In this document: positions 31,493-39,455 of the stretch, piece by piece | Position numbering within the stretch: position 1 is the first letter of the stretch | Layout of the letters: each line of letters opens with the position of its first letter | Origin: Aridibacter sp965216195 | Lineage (GTDB): Bacteria > Acidobacteriota > Blastocatellia > Pyrinomonadales > Pyrinomonadaceae | Reading direction: 5' to 3' | NCBI GenBank assembly: GCA_965216195.1 | Contig: OZ244151.1 | Span: 558,001-622,000 of the forward strand | DNA: 64,000 nucleotides | Translations under genes and position numbers: made by a program | The notes under the pieces: model-generated | The model's database searches: none | What the model saw: only the letters and a program-made list of their open reading frames with translations | Told to the model about the DNA's origin: nothing

Positions 31493-33610
31493 TTAATTCA
31501 TTCCCAGGTTTTTCATCAAAAAGCCATAAATATCAGCCTGCTCTTCGATTCGTTTGGATGTTGGTTTTCCCGCGCCGTGTCCGGCTTTTGTTTCTATACG
31601 GATAAGCACCGGTGCATCGCCGGTTTGCGCTTCCTGAAGCGTTGCTGCGTATTTAAAACTATGCGCCGGAACAACACGATCATCGTGATCAGCGGTTGTG
31701 ATCAAAGTAGCGGGATATTTCTGGCCCTTTTTTATGTTATGCAAAGGCGAGTAGGCGTAAAGAGCTTTGAATTGATCCACATCTTCAGATGAGCCATAGT
31801 CGTTCACCCACGCCCATCCGATCGTGAACTTATGAAACCGAAGCATATCCATTACCCCAACCGCCGGAAGCGCAGCGCCAAAAAGATCGGGTCTCTGGTT
31901 GAGAACCGCTCCAACTAACAAGCCGCCGTTTGATCCACCCTGGATCGCAAGCCTTTTATTGTTCGTGTACTTGTTGTCGATAAGCCATTCGGCAGCAGCA
32001 ATAAAGTCGTCGAAAACGTTTTGTTTTTGGAGTTTTGTCCCGGCTTTATGCCATTTTTCTCCATATTCGCCACCACCACGCAGGTTTGCGACTGCATAAA
32101 CCCCGCCCATTTCCATCCACGTGAGGCGTGAAACGCTAAAACCCGGCGTCATCGAAATGTTAAAACCTCCGTATCCATAAAGTAGGGTAGGGTTATTTCC
32201 GTCGAGCACGAGTCCTTTTTTGTGGACGATAAACATAGGGATTTTTGTGCCATCTTTACTCGGATAAAAGACCTGTTTTACTTCATAATCGTTTGGGTTG
32301 AAGTCGACTTTTGCCTGCCTGAAAATCGTACTTTTTCCCGTTTCCATGTTGTAGTGGTAAATGGTTGGCGGCGCATTGTAGCTAGAATACGAGTAAAAAG
32401 TCTCTTTGTCGTGGCGTTTCCCACCAAATCCTCCGGCCGAGCCAATACCCGGAAGCTTTACATCGCGAACAAATTTTCCGTTTATATCGTGAATCTTGAT
32501 TTGTGTATAAGCGTCTTTTAAGTAGTTCAGCACAAACTGATTATTCAGCAGGGAAGCTCCCCGGAGTGTTTCGGTTGCTTCGGGAATCACCTCTTTCCAA
32601 GTCCGCGTCTTGCTCAATACATTTGTCGAAATCACTTTCCCAAGCGGCGCGTCTGTTTCAGTTCGAAAGAAGAAGGTCGCTCCAATATTTCCTACAAGCG
32701 ATTTGCGGTCAAACTTATCTTCCAGCGCAACCAATTTCGAATTCTTGTCCAACAAACTCTTGTAATAGATTTTCCATTTGCGGGTAGTGCCATTTGAAAC
32801 GTAAACAATGAGCCATCTTCCGTCTTCGGTTTCGCCACCGCCAATGCTTAACTTTTTGTTGTCGGGGCGCTCATAAATGAGTTTGTCTTTTGACTGCGGC
32901 TGCCCGATCTTATGGAAGTACATCTTTTGATTGAACACGGCGTCCTTGAGTTTGGTTTTTTCGTTTGGAGCCGGATAGCGACTGTAATAAACGCCCGATC
33001 CATCCTTAGCCCACGAAACGCCCGAAAACTTTATGTTTTTGAGGACATCCGGAAGACGTCTTCCGGTTTTAATATTCAAAAATCGCCACTCCCGCCAATC
33101 CGAACCTCCAACCGATATTCCATAGGCGAGAATCTTTGCGTCTTCCGAAACCGATATTCCCGCAAGAGATGTCGTTCCGTCTTTTGAGAACTTATTTGGA
33201 TCAAGTAAAACTTTGCCCGGATCCGTCGGAGAATTTGCAATGTACAAAACCGATTGATTTTGTAAGCCGTCGTTTTTGTAATAGAAATATTTGTCGCCGC
33301 TTTTAAAGGGTGCTGAGTATTTTTCGTAGTTCCAAAGTTTAGTCAGACGGTTTTTGATCTGTTCCCGCTGAGGAATCGAACGCAGATAGCCAAAGGTAAC
33401 CTTATTTTGAGCTTCAACCCAAGCCTTGGTTTCCGCTGAATTATCATCTTCGAGCCAACGATACGGGTCTGCGACTTTCGTTCCGTGATAATCGTCGACC
33501 TGGGAAACTTTCTTGGCTTTTGGATAACTTAAATTAGTCTGCGCCGTCGCGGAGCAAACAAAAAACAATACGAACAATAAAAAAGCGCAGAATTTTGGCC
33601 TTTGATTCAT
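31493..33610 (-). CDS. Secreted prolyl oligopeptidase (S9A family)
   Basis: A 705-residue peptidase with a signal peptide (FCAFLLFVLFFVCSATAQ, cleavage near 22), an N-terminal beta-propeller and a C-terminal alpha/beta hydrolase. Catalytic Ser is in IQGGSNGGLLVG (about 555), Asp in TADHDDRVVP and His in KAGHGAGKP (about 678). It cleaves after proline in short peptides, here in the periplasm or outside. GAGGTG stands five bases before ATG 33610, preferred over an in-frame GTG six bases upstream. A perfect hairpin overlaps this ribosome site. Confidence 0.95.
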   Translation of the reverse strand: MNQRPKFCAFLLFVLFFVCSATAQTNLSYPKAKKVSQVDDYHGTKVADPYRWLEDDNSAETKAWVEAQNKVTFGYLRSIPQREQIKNRLTKLWNYEKYSAPFKSGDKYFYYKNDGLQNQSVLYIANSPTDPGKVLLDPNKFSKDGTTSLAGISVSEDAKILAYGISVGGSDWREWRFLNIKTGRRLPDVLKNIKFSGVSWAKDGSGVYYSRYPAPNEKTKLKDAVFNQKMYFHKIGQPQSKDKLIYERPDNKKLSIGGGETEDGRWLIVYVSNGTTRKWKIYYKSLLDKNSKLVALEDKFDRKSLVGNIGATFFFRTETDAPLGKVISTNVLSKTRTWKEVIPEATETLRGASLLNNQFVLNYLKDAYTQIKIHDINGKFVRDVKLPGIGSAGGFGGKRHDKETFYSYSSYNAPPTIYHYNMETGKSTIFRQAKVDFNPNDYEVKQVFYPSKDGTKIPMFIVHKKGLVLDGNNPTLLYGYGGFNISMTPGFSVSRLTWMEMGGVYAVANLRGGGEYGEKWHKAGTKLQKQNVFDDFIAAAEWLIDNKYTNNKRLAIQGGSNGGLLVGAVLNQRPDLFGAALPAVGVMDMLRFHKFTIGWAWVNDYGSSEDVDQFKALYAYSPLHNIKKGQKYPATLITTADHDDRVVPAHSFKYAATLQEAQTGDAPVLIRIETKAGHGAGKPTSKRIEEQADIYGFLMKNLGMN

Positions 33611-33616
33611 AGTCAC

Positions 33617-33637
33617 CTCACAAAATCTTTTTGTGAG
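33617..33637 (-). promoter_or_regulatory. Perfect hairpin overlapping the prolyl oligopeptidase ribosome binding site
   Basis: On the minus strand CTCACAAAA-AGA-TTTTGTGAG forms a nine-pair hairpin. Its last three bases (GAG) are the start of the Shine-Dalgarno GAGGTG of the gene, so folding could partly hide the site. It could also be a DNA operator. Confidence 0.5.
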
Positions 33638-33693
33638 ATTCTACTATGGAATCTGCATTTTCGTAAAATTAAGGTTTAGCTAGGGTTAGGTGC

Positions 33694-34611
33694 TTATTTC
33701 CTCTTTGGCATTTTGGAATGGTCCATCTTAGGGCGCAGTTGATTTAATAGCTCCTCGACTTTCCAGTCGCTACCCGTATAAACCTTCTTAATTTTGCCAT
33801 CGGGCGAAATTACCGCCGTACGCAATGAGTGGTTAAACTGAGTTTCATCTTTTTCATCAACCTCATACCGAAGACCAAAGAAATCAGCTATTTTTTTGAT
33901 GTCTTCATCCTTTCCAACGGCAAGCTGCCAAATCTCGAAATCTTTAGCTTTTGATTCCCTTCCAAGATAGCCGAGTCCGTAGCTCTTGAGTTTTTCGGGA
34001 GTGTCGCGTTTTGGATCGAAAGATATCGTCAAAAGTCTGGCGGATTCCTTTAATTTGTCATCCTCGACAATTTTGTTTGCGGCGTCAGAGAAATTTCGAG
34101 ACATGGCGATGCAGAAATTTGGCAGAGGGCACTCGGAATAGATAAAGGTGAGCGCCCAGTTTTTTCCCGCAAAATCTTTTGGGGATATTTTTTCCCCGTC
34201 CTGGTTCGTTAGACTGAAATCGATAATCTGTTTGCCCGTCACCGCAACTCCTTCTTTAACCGGAGGCGGAGACTGCCCGGGTTTTGGAGCAGATGTGACA
34301 ACGACATTCTCGAGCCAATAGGACGGATCTTGCGAATTGTCCACGACGAGCTCCGCCTTAACCTCAGCTCCGGCGGTTAACTCACGCAGCACAAAATCCT
34401 CTTTAAACACAAAATCCATTGTCATCGCGTCCATATATCCGGGGACTTCTTCGTGTTCGATCGATGCTTTTTTGTTTGGCAAATCAACTGAAATCACCTT
34501 GCCTTTGAGGTCAAACCGCTTTTGTTTTGAAGGGTCAGATTCCACGGTTTTCGCCGACTGGCAAGCCGATACAAGTACTACAGAAATTATAAATACTACA
34601 ATTTTACGCAT
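33694..34611 (-). CDS. CusF-like/Sco1 fusion lipoprotein
   Basis: A 305-residue lipoprotein (lipobox VSAC, Cys17). The first domain (about 35-105) carries VPGYMDAMTMDF, the copper-binding module of CusF-type proteins, which is followed by a Sco/SenC thioredoxin-like domain (about 130-295). The metal site CPLPNFC has five residues between the cysteines rather than the three usual in Sco1, and His of NHSLRTAV is present. It should deliver copper to the CuA site of cytochrome oxidase or act as a periplasmic thiol/copper protein. No oxidase genes are in the window. Confidence 0.88.
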   Translation of the reverse strand: MRKIVVFIISVVLVSACQSAKTVESDPSKQKRFDLKGKVISVDLPNKKASIEHEEVPGYMDAMTMDFVFKEDFVLRELTAGAEVKAELVVDNSQDPSYWLENVVVTSAPKPGQSPPPVKEGVAVTGKQIIDFSLTNQDGEKISPKDFAGKNWALTFIYSECPLPNFCIAMSRNFSDAANKIVEDDKLKESARLLTISFDPKRDTPEKLKSYGLGYLGRESKAKDFEIWQLAVGKDEDIKKIADFFGLRYEVDEKDETQFNHSLRTAVISPDGKIKKVYTGSDWKVEELLNQLRPKMDHSKMPKRK

Positions 34612-34700
34612 AATAATATCGGGTAGAAAAAGAATTTAATTATTTTGATTGAAAGCCTTTCGAACGGCAAGTCGTCAGAAATTAGGAAGGTTTATTCTTA

Positions 34701-37076
34701 TTAATCCGTATTTTCATTTTGGGAATTTATCGGGTTCAGATTTTCATCGTAGAGCATTTTGTAGATTCGATAATTTAACATCACGCGGTAAACATAGTCT
34801 TTTGTTTGCGAGAAAATAACCTCTGGAATGTACCGATCCAAATCATTGGTTTTAGAACGTTTAAACCAACGCATCATACGGTCTTCGCCGGCATTGTAGC
34901 TTGCCGCGACGGCTGCCGGCTGCTCCGGGAAGTCTTTGAAAATTTTCGCAATATAGTGTGATCCGAATCGAACCGCCGTCCGAGGATTGTATAGATCGTC
35001 CTGCACAAAATTTTCAATTTTCATTTCCTTAGCCATTTCAATAGAGGTGTTAGAAATAAACTGCATCAATCCGCGAGCGGCTGCGACGGACTTAATGTCA
35101 GGCTGAAAACGCGATTCTTGCCGCATTATCGAAAGCACAAAACGGGAATCGACATTTTTCTCTTTCCCATATTTTTTAAGCGCATTTTTATACGGCACAG
35201 GGTAAAGCAACTCTAAATGTTTACGGGAAATTGCTTCAATCGGATAATCTCGCGGCGCCTTTTTCCAAATTGGCTCGAAGTAGGCGATCGAGCGATGCGC
35301 CATATCGCCGCGTTTGTAAAAAGTAGCCAACGTAAAGGCAGCGTCTAGCGGAAAGTCCGTGAGCTCACCCGTATTAACGCTTGAGTTTTCCCTGAGAGCG
35401 GTTTCGAGCTCGGGTGTTGCTTCATCATATAGCCCCAGAAAAAGCAGCTCATCGGAAATGGTTTTGTGCGATTTTATTTTTTGAGGAACTTGCCAGACGT
35501 CTTTGCGTCCGAATTCTGTGAGTTTTCCGGTTGGAGGCAAAGCCCTTTCAGTTTTTATGACGCCCAAAGTATTCTCGCCTTCGCGATTCGTTTTAATTCT
35601 CCCGACTCGCTCTTTTGCTCGCCAGCCATAGTAGTTTTTCAGGCCGTTCTTGAGCGAGGAATAAACCGCCGACGCTTCAGAGTTTCGGCCAAGCGCTTCT
35701 AAAACGTATCCGTGCAGAAAGGTAACTTCTTCTTTACTCGTGCCGCCCGCGATGCGCATCCCGCCGAGGTTTTTCATTTCGTTTAGCCGATTCAAATCGC
35801 TCAATGCATTTTCCCAGCTTTCGTTTGAGATATGGATTCTTGCCTGCGAAAAAAGTGCGACCGCCTCGCCCATTTCATTCTTAAATTCTTCCTGTGCCTT
35901 CGACGTCCATTCAAGCGCTGCACTATGATTCCCGGCGTCGCGATAGGCATCAATGATATTTAGAAAAGCGCGTTCGATATTTTGTGCACCCGGATTTTCA
36001 TCAATATATTTTGAATAGCGCGACACAGCTTCAACGGTTTTGTCCAGACTCGCATAGGCGCCTGCAGATTGATATAAAGCTACCGCAGCTAATCTATCGT
36101 TAGGGAAATCACGGAGAAGCTTTTCTGAGAATTCTACGGCTTTTTCATAATCGCGTTCCTGGGAAAATCCGCGGCCGATCTGATAGAGCGCCGCAGGCAC
36201 TTTTTCACTCGACGGATGATTTTTTGTAATTGCTTCGTAGTGAATTCTCGCGCCCTTAAAATCGCGGTTAAACTGATAGATTGCAGCGCGTTTGAAATGT
36301 TCCTCGTCAGACAACTTAGGAGCAAAATTGCCGAAATTCGCTTCTCCGACCTCCAATTTATCCAACCCCCGAGCGCCGCTCAACGCAAAATCATCGGGCT
36401 GGCTCGGTTTGGGTAAATTGTCGATTAGTTTGACGAAAATTTCTTTTGCTTTCTCGGGCTGTTTGTTGAGGATGTACGCTTCAGCAAGCAGCGCTAAGTC
36501 TTTCCTGGGAAGGGTTTTGTTGAATCCTAGGAGGGAATCCTTTTTTGCCTTTTCGACGACGCCATCGTCCGATTTGGTCCCAGAGATAATCGATTTTGCT
36601 CCCCGCAGAATTTCAATTGCATCTGAGTAATTGGCGGTTTCCAAGTGACTAAGGGCAATGCGTTTATTGACGGCGCTATTTAAAAGGCTCGTGTCGGAAG
36701 TTAAAGCGATTTCTCTTAGATAGATGCGCTCCAAAACTGAGTTTCCGGTCACGCGCATTATTTGTGAGAGATGCCAAAGCGCATACTCTTTTAAAACCGA
36801 ATCGCGTTCGATGACCGTTTGATAGTTTGAGGCGGCAGTGCCACAGTCACCATTTTTCTCCGCTAAACGTGCCAGTAAATAATCGTAGTTGTTTACCGCA
36901 AAAGATTTCGCGTCGGTTTTCTGCAGTTCTTTCAGGGCGCTGATTGCCTTTTGATCTTCATTTTGATTAACGGCCGCGTGAATTCTCGAATGGATTTCGT
37001 TCTGAGCCAACGCGTTTACAGTAAGCGTGCCGCTTAATAAAATAGAAAGGAAAATAATTGATTTGGCTTGTGGCAT
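34701..37076 (-). CDS. Soluble lytic murein transglycosylase (Slt70-like) with TPR repeats
   Basis: A 791-residue secreted enzyme. A signal peptide (IIFLSILLSGTLTVNALAQ, about 5-24) precedes a long series of TPR-like helical repeats (about 45-600) and a C-terminal SLT domain. The catalytic Glu is in RQESRFQPD (near 654), followed by AAARGLMQFI and ASYNAGEDRM. It cleaves the glycan strand with formation of 1,6-anhydro-muramic acid. The mature N-terminal superhelix is longer than in Slt70. Downstream on the same strand is the Sco gene, 89 bases away. Confidence 0.92.
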   Translation of the reverse strand: MPQAKSIIFLSILLSGTLTVNALAQNEIHSRIHAAVNQNEDQKAISALKELQKTDAKSFAVNNYDYLLARLAEKNGDCGTAASNYQTVIERDSVLKEYALWHLSQIMRVTGNSVLERIYLREIALTSDTSLLNSAVNKRIALSHLETANYSDAIEILRGAKSIISGTKSDDGVVEKAKKDSLLGFNKTLPRKDLALLAEAYILNKQPEKAKEIFVKLIDNLPKPSQPDDFALSGARGLDKLEVGEANFGNFAPKLSDEEHFKRAAIYQFNRDFKGARIHYEAITKNHPSSEKVPAALYQIGRGFSQERDYEKAVEFSEKLLRDFPNDRLAAVALYQSAGAYASLDKTVEAVSRYSKYIDENPGAQNIERAFLNIIDAYRDAGNHSAALEWTSKAQEEFKNEMGEAVALFSQARIHISNESWENALSDLNRLNEMKNLGGMRIAGGTSKEEVTFLHGYVLEALGRNSEASAVYSSLKNGLKNYYGWRAKERVGRIKTNREGENTLGVIKTERALPPTGKLTEFGRKDVWQVPQKIKSHKTISDELLFLGLYDEATPELETALRENSSVNTGELTDFPLDAAFTLATFYKRGDMAHRSIAYFEPIWKKAPRDYPIEAISRKHLELLYPVPYKNALKKYGKEKNVDSRFVLSIMRQESRFQPDIKSVAAARGLMQFISNTSIEMAKEMKIENFVQDDLYNPRTAVRFGSHYIAKIFKDFPEQPAAVAASYNAGEDRMMRWFKRSKTNDLDRYIPEVIFSQTKDYVYRVMLNYRIYKMLYDENLNPINSQNENTD

Positions 37077-37218
37077 AAAGGCTTTAAAACATTATAATTT
37101 ACCCAAACTTGACTTTATAAAGGAGATATTTTCTTGGGGTAGGGCGTCGAGCGAGAAAAAATACATTCGTTAAAAACGGCGCGATATCCTCGCAATTTAC
37201 GAAATTAAAAACAAATTT

Positions 37219-38169
37219 ATGATAGCAGAATCGATGGAAAAACGTGCGGAAATTTTAAGCGGCAGAAAATTTGCAAAAGCGATAAAGGAAGAGGTTGCGG
37301 CAGAAGTTTCGGAACTTAACGAAAAACATGGGATTAAGCCGTGTTTGGTTGTTGTAAGAGTTGGGGAGGATCCGGCGTCTGAGGTTTATGTAAAGAGTAA
37401 AGTAAAAACTGCGGAGGAGCTTGGGATCATTTCCGAACACAAACATTTATCCGAAGACGTCTCGCAGGATGAATTGCTGGCGGTTGTTAACGAATTAAAC
37501 GAAAACGATGAGGTTGACGGAATACTCGTACAACTTCCGCTTCCGAAACAAATTGACGAAAAGCTAGTGCTTGAAACCATTGACCCAGAGAAAGACGTCG
37601 ATGGGTTTCATCCGGCGAACGTTGGAAGACTTTCTCAAGGGCAGGATGCGCTTACGCCGTGTACTCCGGCGGGCGTGATCGACATGTTAAAACGGCAGGG
37701 GATCGAGATTTCAGGGCAAAATGCAGTAGTCGTCGGGCGAAGTAACATTGTCGGTAAACCTATGGCAATGCTGCTTTTACACGAACATGCGACCGTTACG
37801 ATTTGCCATTCGCGGACGAAAGATTTGGCGGCGGTTTGCCGTGAAGCGGATATTTTGGTTGCGGCGGTTGGCGTAGAAGGAATTATCACGAGCGATCACA
37901 TTAAGGAAGGAGCGGTCGTCGTCGATGTAGGGATGAATCGTCTTACCGATCTGGAAAAAGCAAAGGGCTTCTTTGGTGATGACGAATTAGAGAAACGCCT
38001 GAAGACCATTGAGAAGCGCGGCTCGACGCTAGTGGGCGATGTTAATGCAAAAGCGGCAAAAGAAAAAGCCGGATATTTTACACCTGTGCCAGGCGGAGTA
38101 GGGCTTTTAACCGTTGCGATGCTTATGAAAAACGCCGTTAAGGCAGCGAAGATGAGAAGAGGAGTTTAG
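37219..38169 (+). CDS. folD: Bifunctional methylenetetrahydrofolate dehydrogenase/cyclohydrolase
   Basis: A 316-residue FolD, interconverting 5,10-methylene-, methenyl- and 10-formyl-THF. The catalytic Lys lies in VYVKSKVKTAEELGI (YxxxK style), the NADP-binding region in VVGRSNIVGKPMAML, and the terminal VPGGVGLLTVAMLM block is present. ATG 37219 gives five extra residues; an ATG at 37234 (MEKRAEILSG) is an alternative and agrees better with usual FolD N-termini. The gene is about 20 residues longer than the usual 290, an inserted loop near KAKGFFGDDELEKRLK. Confidence 0.95.
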   Translation: MIAESMEKRAEILSGRKFAKAIKEEVAAEVSELNEKHGIKPCLVVVRVGEDPASEVYVKSKVKTAEELGIISEHKHLSEDVSQDELLAVVNELNENDEVDGILVQLPLPKQIDEKLVLETIDPEKDVDGFHPANVGRLSQGQDALTPCTPAGVIDMLKRQGIEISGQNAVVVGRSNIVGKPMAMLLLHEHATVTICHSRTKDLAAVCREADILVAAVGVEGIITSDHIKEGAVVVDVGMNRLTDLEKAKGFFGDDELEKRLKTIEKRGSTLVGDVNAKAAKEKAGYFTPVPGGVGLLTVAMLMKNAVKAAKMRRGV

Positions 38170-38191
38170 GTGGGAATGAGAGAGGGAGAGT

Positions 38192-38219
38192 CCAATCACC
38201 AGTCACCAATAACCAATAA
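38192..38219 (+). repeat. Heptanucleotide tandem repeat (four units)
   Basis: CCAATCA, CCAGTCA, CCAATAA, CCAATAA run in direct succession and end two bases before the MazG-like start codon, in the place where a Shine-Dalgarno would be expected. It resembles the short tandemly repeated heptamers (STRR) described in cyanobacteria. Confidence 0.7.
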
Positions 38220-38221
38220 TT

Positions 38222-38521
38222 ATGAACTTTGAAGATTATCAAAAAGAGGCGAGTTCGACGGCTCATTACCCGAATCGATTAAACAACTTGGAATATCCTA
38301 CGCTTGGTTTAACGGGCGAGGCTGGCGAAGTTGCGAATATCGTCAAGAAAATTCAGCGCGATTTTGGCGGGGATTTAACCGATGAAGTCCGCCAAAAACT
38401 AAAGGACGAACTCGGCGATGTGCTTTGGTATATTTCGGCCTGCGCGGATGAATTGGGGATGTCGATCAACGAAATAGCCGAGTACAACGTTGGGAAACTG
38501 GCAATAAGACATAAAGCGTAA
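38222..38521 (+). CDS. MazG-like nucleotide pyrophosphohydrolase
   Basis: A 99-residue all-alpha NTP-PPase: LTGEAGEVANIVKKIQR (EExxE-like metal site) and KDELGDVLWYISACADEL (ExxD) are the two conserved helices. It hydrolyses nucleoside triphosphates to monophosphate and pyrophosphate, for house-cleaning of aberrant nucleotides. A single domain, much shorter than E. coli MazG, as is usual for this group. No Shine-Dalgarno is visible; a heptamer repeat occupies the position. Possibly cotranscribed with folD, 52 bases upstream. Confidence 0.88.
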   Translation: MNFEDYQKEASSTAHYPNRLNNLEYPTLGLTGEAGEVANIVKKIQRDFGGDLTDEVRQKLKDELGDVLWYISACADELGMSINEIAEYNVGKLAIRHKA

Positions 38522-38544
38522 AGTTTGAATTTTGAGAACAAATA

Positions 38545-38775
38545 GAGGATGTCTGAAAAGCCTGAAGCGTCCGTGAAGCGGACAAATTGAGTAGCGTCGG
38601 GAGAATCCCGACGTACTCAGGCGAAGTTGTTTTTCGACGCTGTAAGTGTCGTATACGCGATAGTTTGTTTGCCCCCTTCAGGGACAGCCCGATTATTATT
38701 GCATAACGTCGGGGTGCCCCCGACGCTATTAAATCAATCGCTTTCAGCGACAAAATTGACTTTTCAGACATCCTC
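38545..38775. mobile_element. Miniature inverted-repeat element (231 bp, no coding capacity)
   Basis: Perfect 16-base terminal inverted repeats (GAGGATGTCTGAAAAG at 38545-38560 and its complement at 38760-38775) enclose three internal hairpins: 38589-38618 (13 pairs with one bulge), 38707-38725 (CGTCGGGG-TGC-CCCCGACG) and 38738-38750. No transposase frame lies inside; open frames across it are chance. I see no clear target-site duplication. It separates mazG-like from coaE and resembles MITEs or REP/BIME elements moved by enzymes in trans. Confidence 0.78.
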
Positions 38776-38847
38776 CTTCCTTACCTGAAATCTGCTTGCA
38801 GTTGAAATTAATCTCTGACATTTTTCAAAATCAGGTTAGTATGAATA

Positions 38848-39453
38848 ATGCTTCGTGTTGGTTTAACAGGTTCGATCGCAGTCGGGAAAACGTACGTTTG
38901 TGACGTTTTTGAGGAACTCGGTTGTTTTGTTTTAGATGCCGATCAGACGGCTCGCGAAGTTGTTGAGCCAAAAACCGTTGGTTTGCGTCAAATAGTAGAG
39001 AAATTTGGCGAAGGTGTGCTGCAAGAAAATGGCGTGCTTGATCGTGTAAAACTTGGAAACATTGTATTTAACGACCGCGAGATGCGGCAACTCCTCAACT
39101 CGATCGTGCATCCATTAGTTAACGATGCGCAAGATAAGTGGCTAAAGGAGCGGGAGCTTGAAGCTCCGGATGGAATTGCCATCATTGATGCGGCGCTAAT
39201 GATTGAATCAGGCGGCTACAAGCGTTTTGATAAAATCATTGTTGTTTGGTGCGATCGTGATATACAATTGAAAAGATTGATGTTACGGAATAATTTGAGC
39301 GAACGAGAGGCATTAAAACGCATAGATGCACAGTTTTCTCAAAAACGAAAGAAAAGTTACGCAGACTTTTTGATCGACACTACCGATGGATTTGAAAGCA
39401 CACGCTTGCAAGTGAAGGAAGTTTATCGGGATTTGACGAAGTTAGTTAAATAG
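38848..39453 (+). CDS. coaE: Dephospho-CoA kinase
   Basis: A 201-residue P-loop kinase making CoA from dephospho-CoA and ATP. GLTGSIAVGKT (P-loop, about 5-15), the LDADQTAREVVEP block, NSIVHPLV and VVWCDRDIQLKRL are family motifs. The start is the ATG at 38848; an ATG at 38841 is in another frame. It ends two bases before the solute-binding protein gene, so the two may share a transcript even though their roles are unrelated. Confidence 0.95.
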   Translation: MLRVGLTGSIAVGKTYVCDVFEELGCFVLDADQTAREVVEPKTVGLRQIVEKFGEGVLQENGVLDRVKLGNIVFNDREMRQLLNSIVHPLVNDAQDKWLKERELEAPDGIAIIDAALMIESGGYKRFDKIIVVWCDRDIQLKRLMLRNNLSEREALKRIDAQFSQKRKKSYADFLIDTTDGFESTRLQVKEVYRDLTKLVK

Positions 39454-39455
39454 AA

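Noticed and set aside
38466..38771. A minus-strand frame of 101 codons running through the 231-bp inverted-repeat element and into the mazG-like gene
   Set aside because: It is made up of the element's palindromes and a gene's antisense strand, not a transposase.
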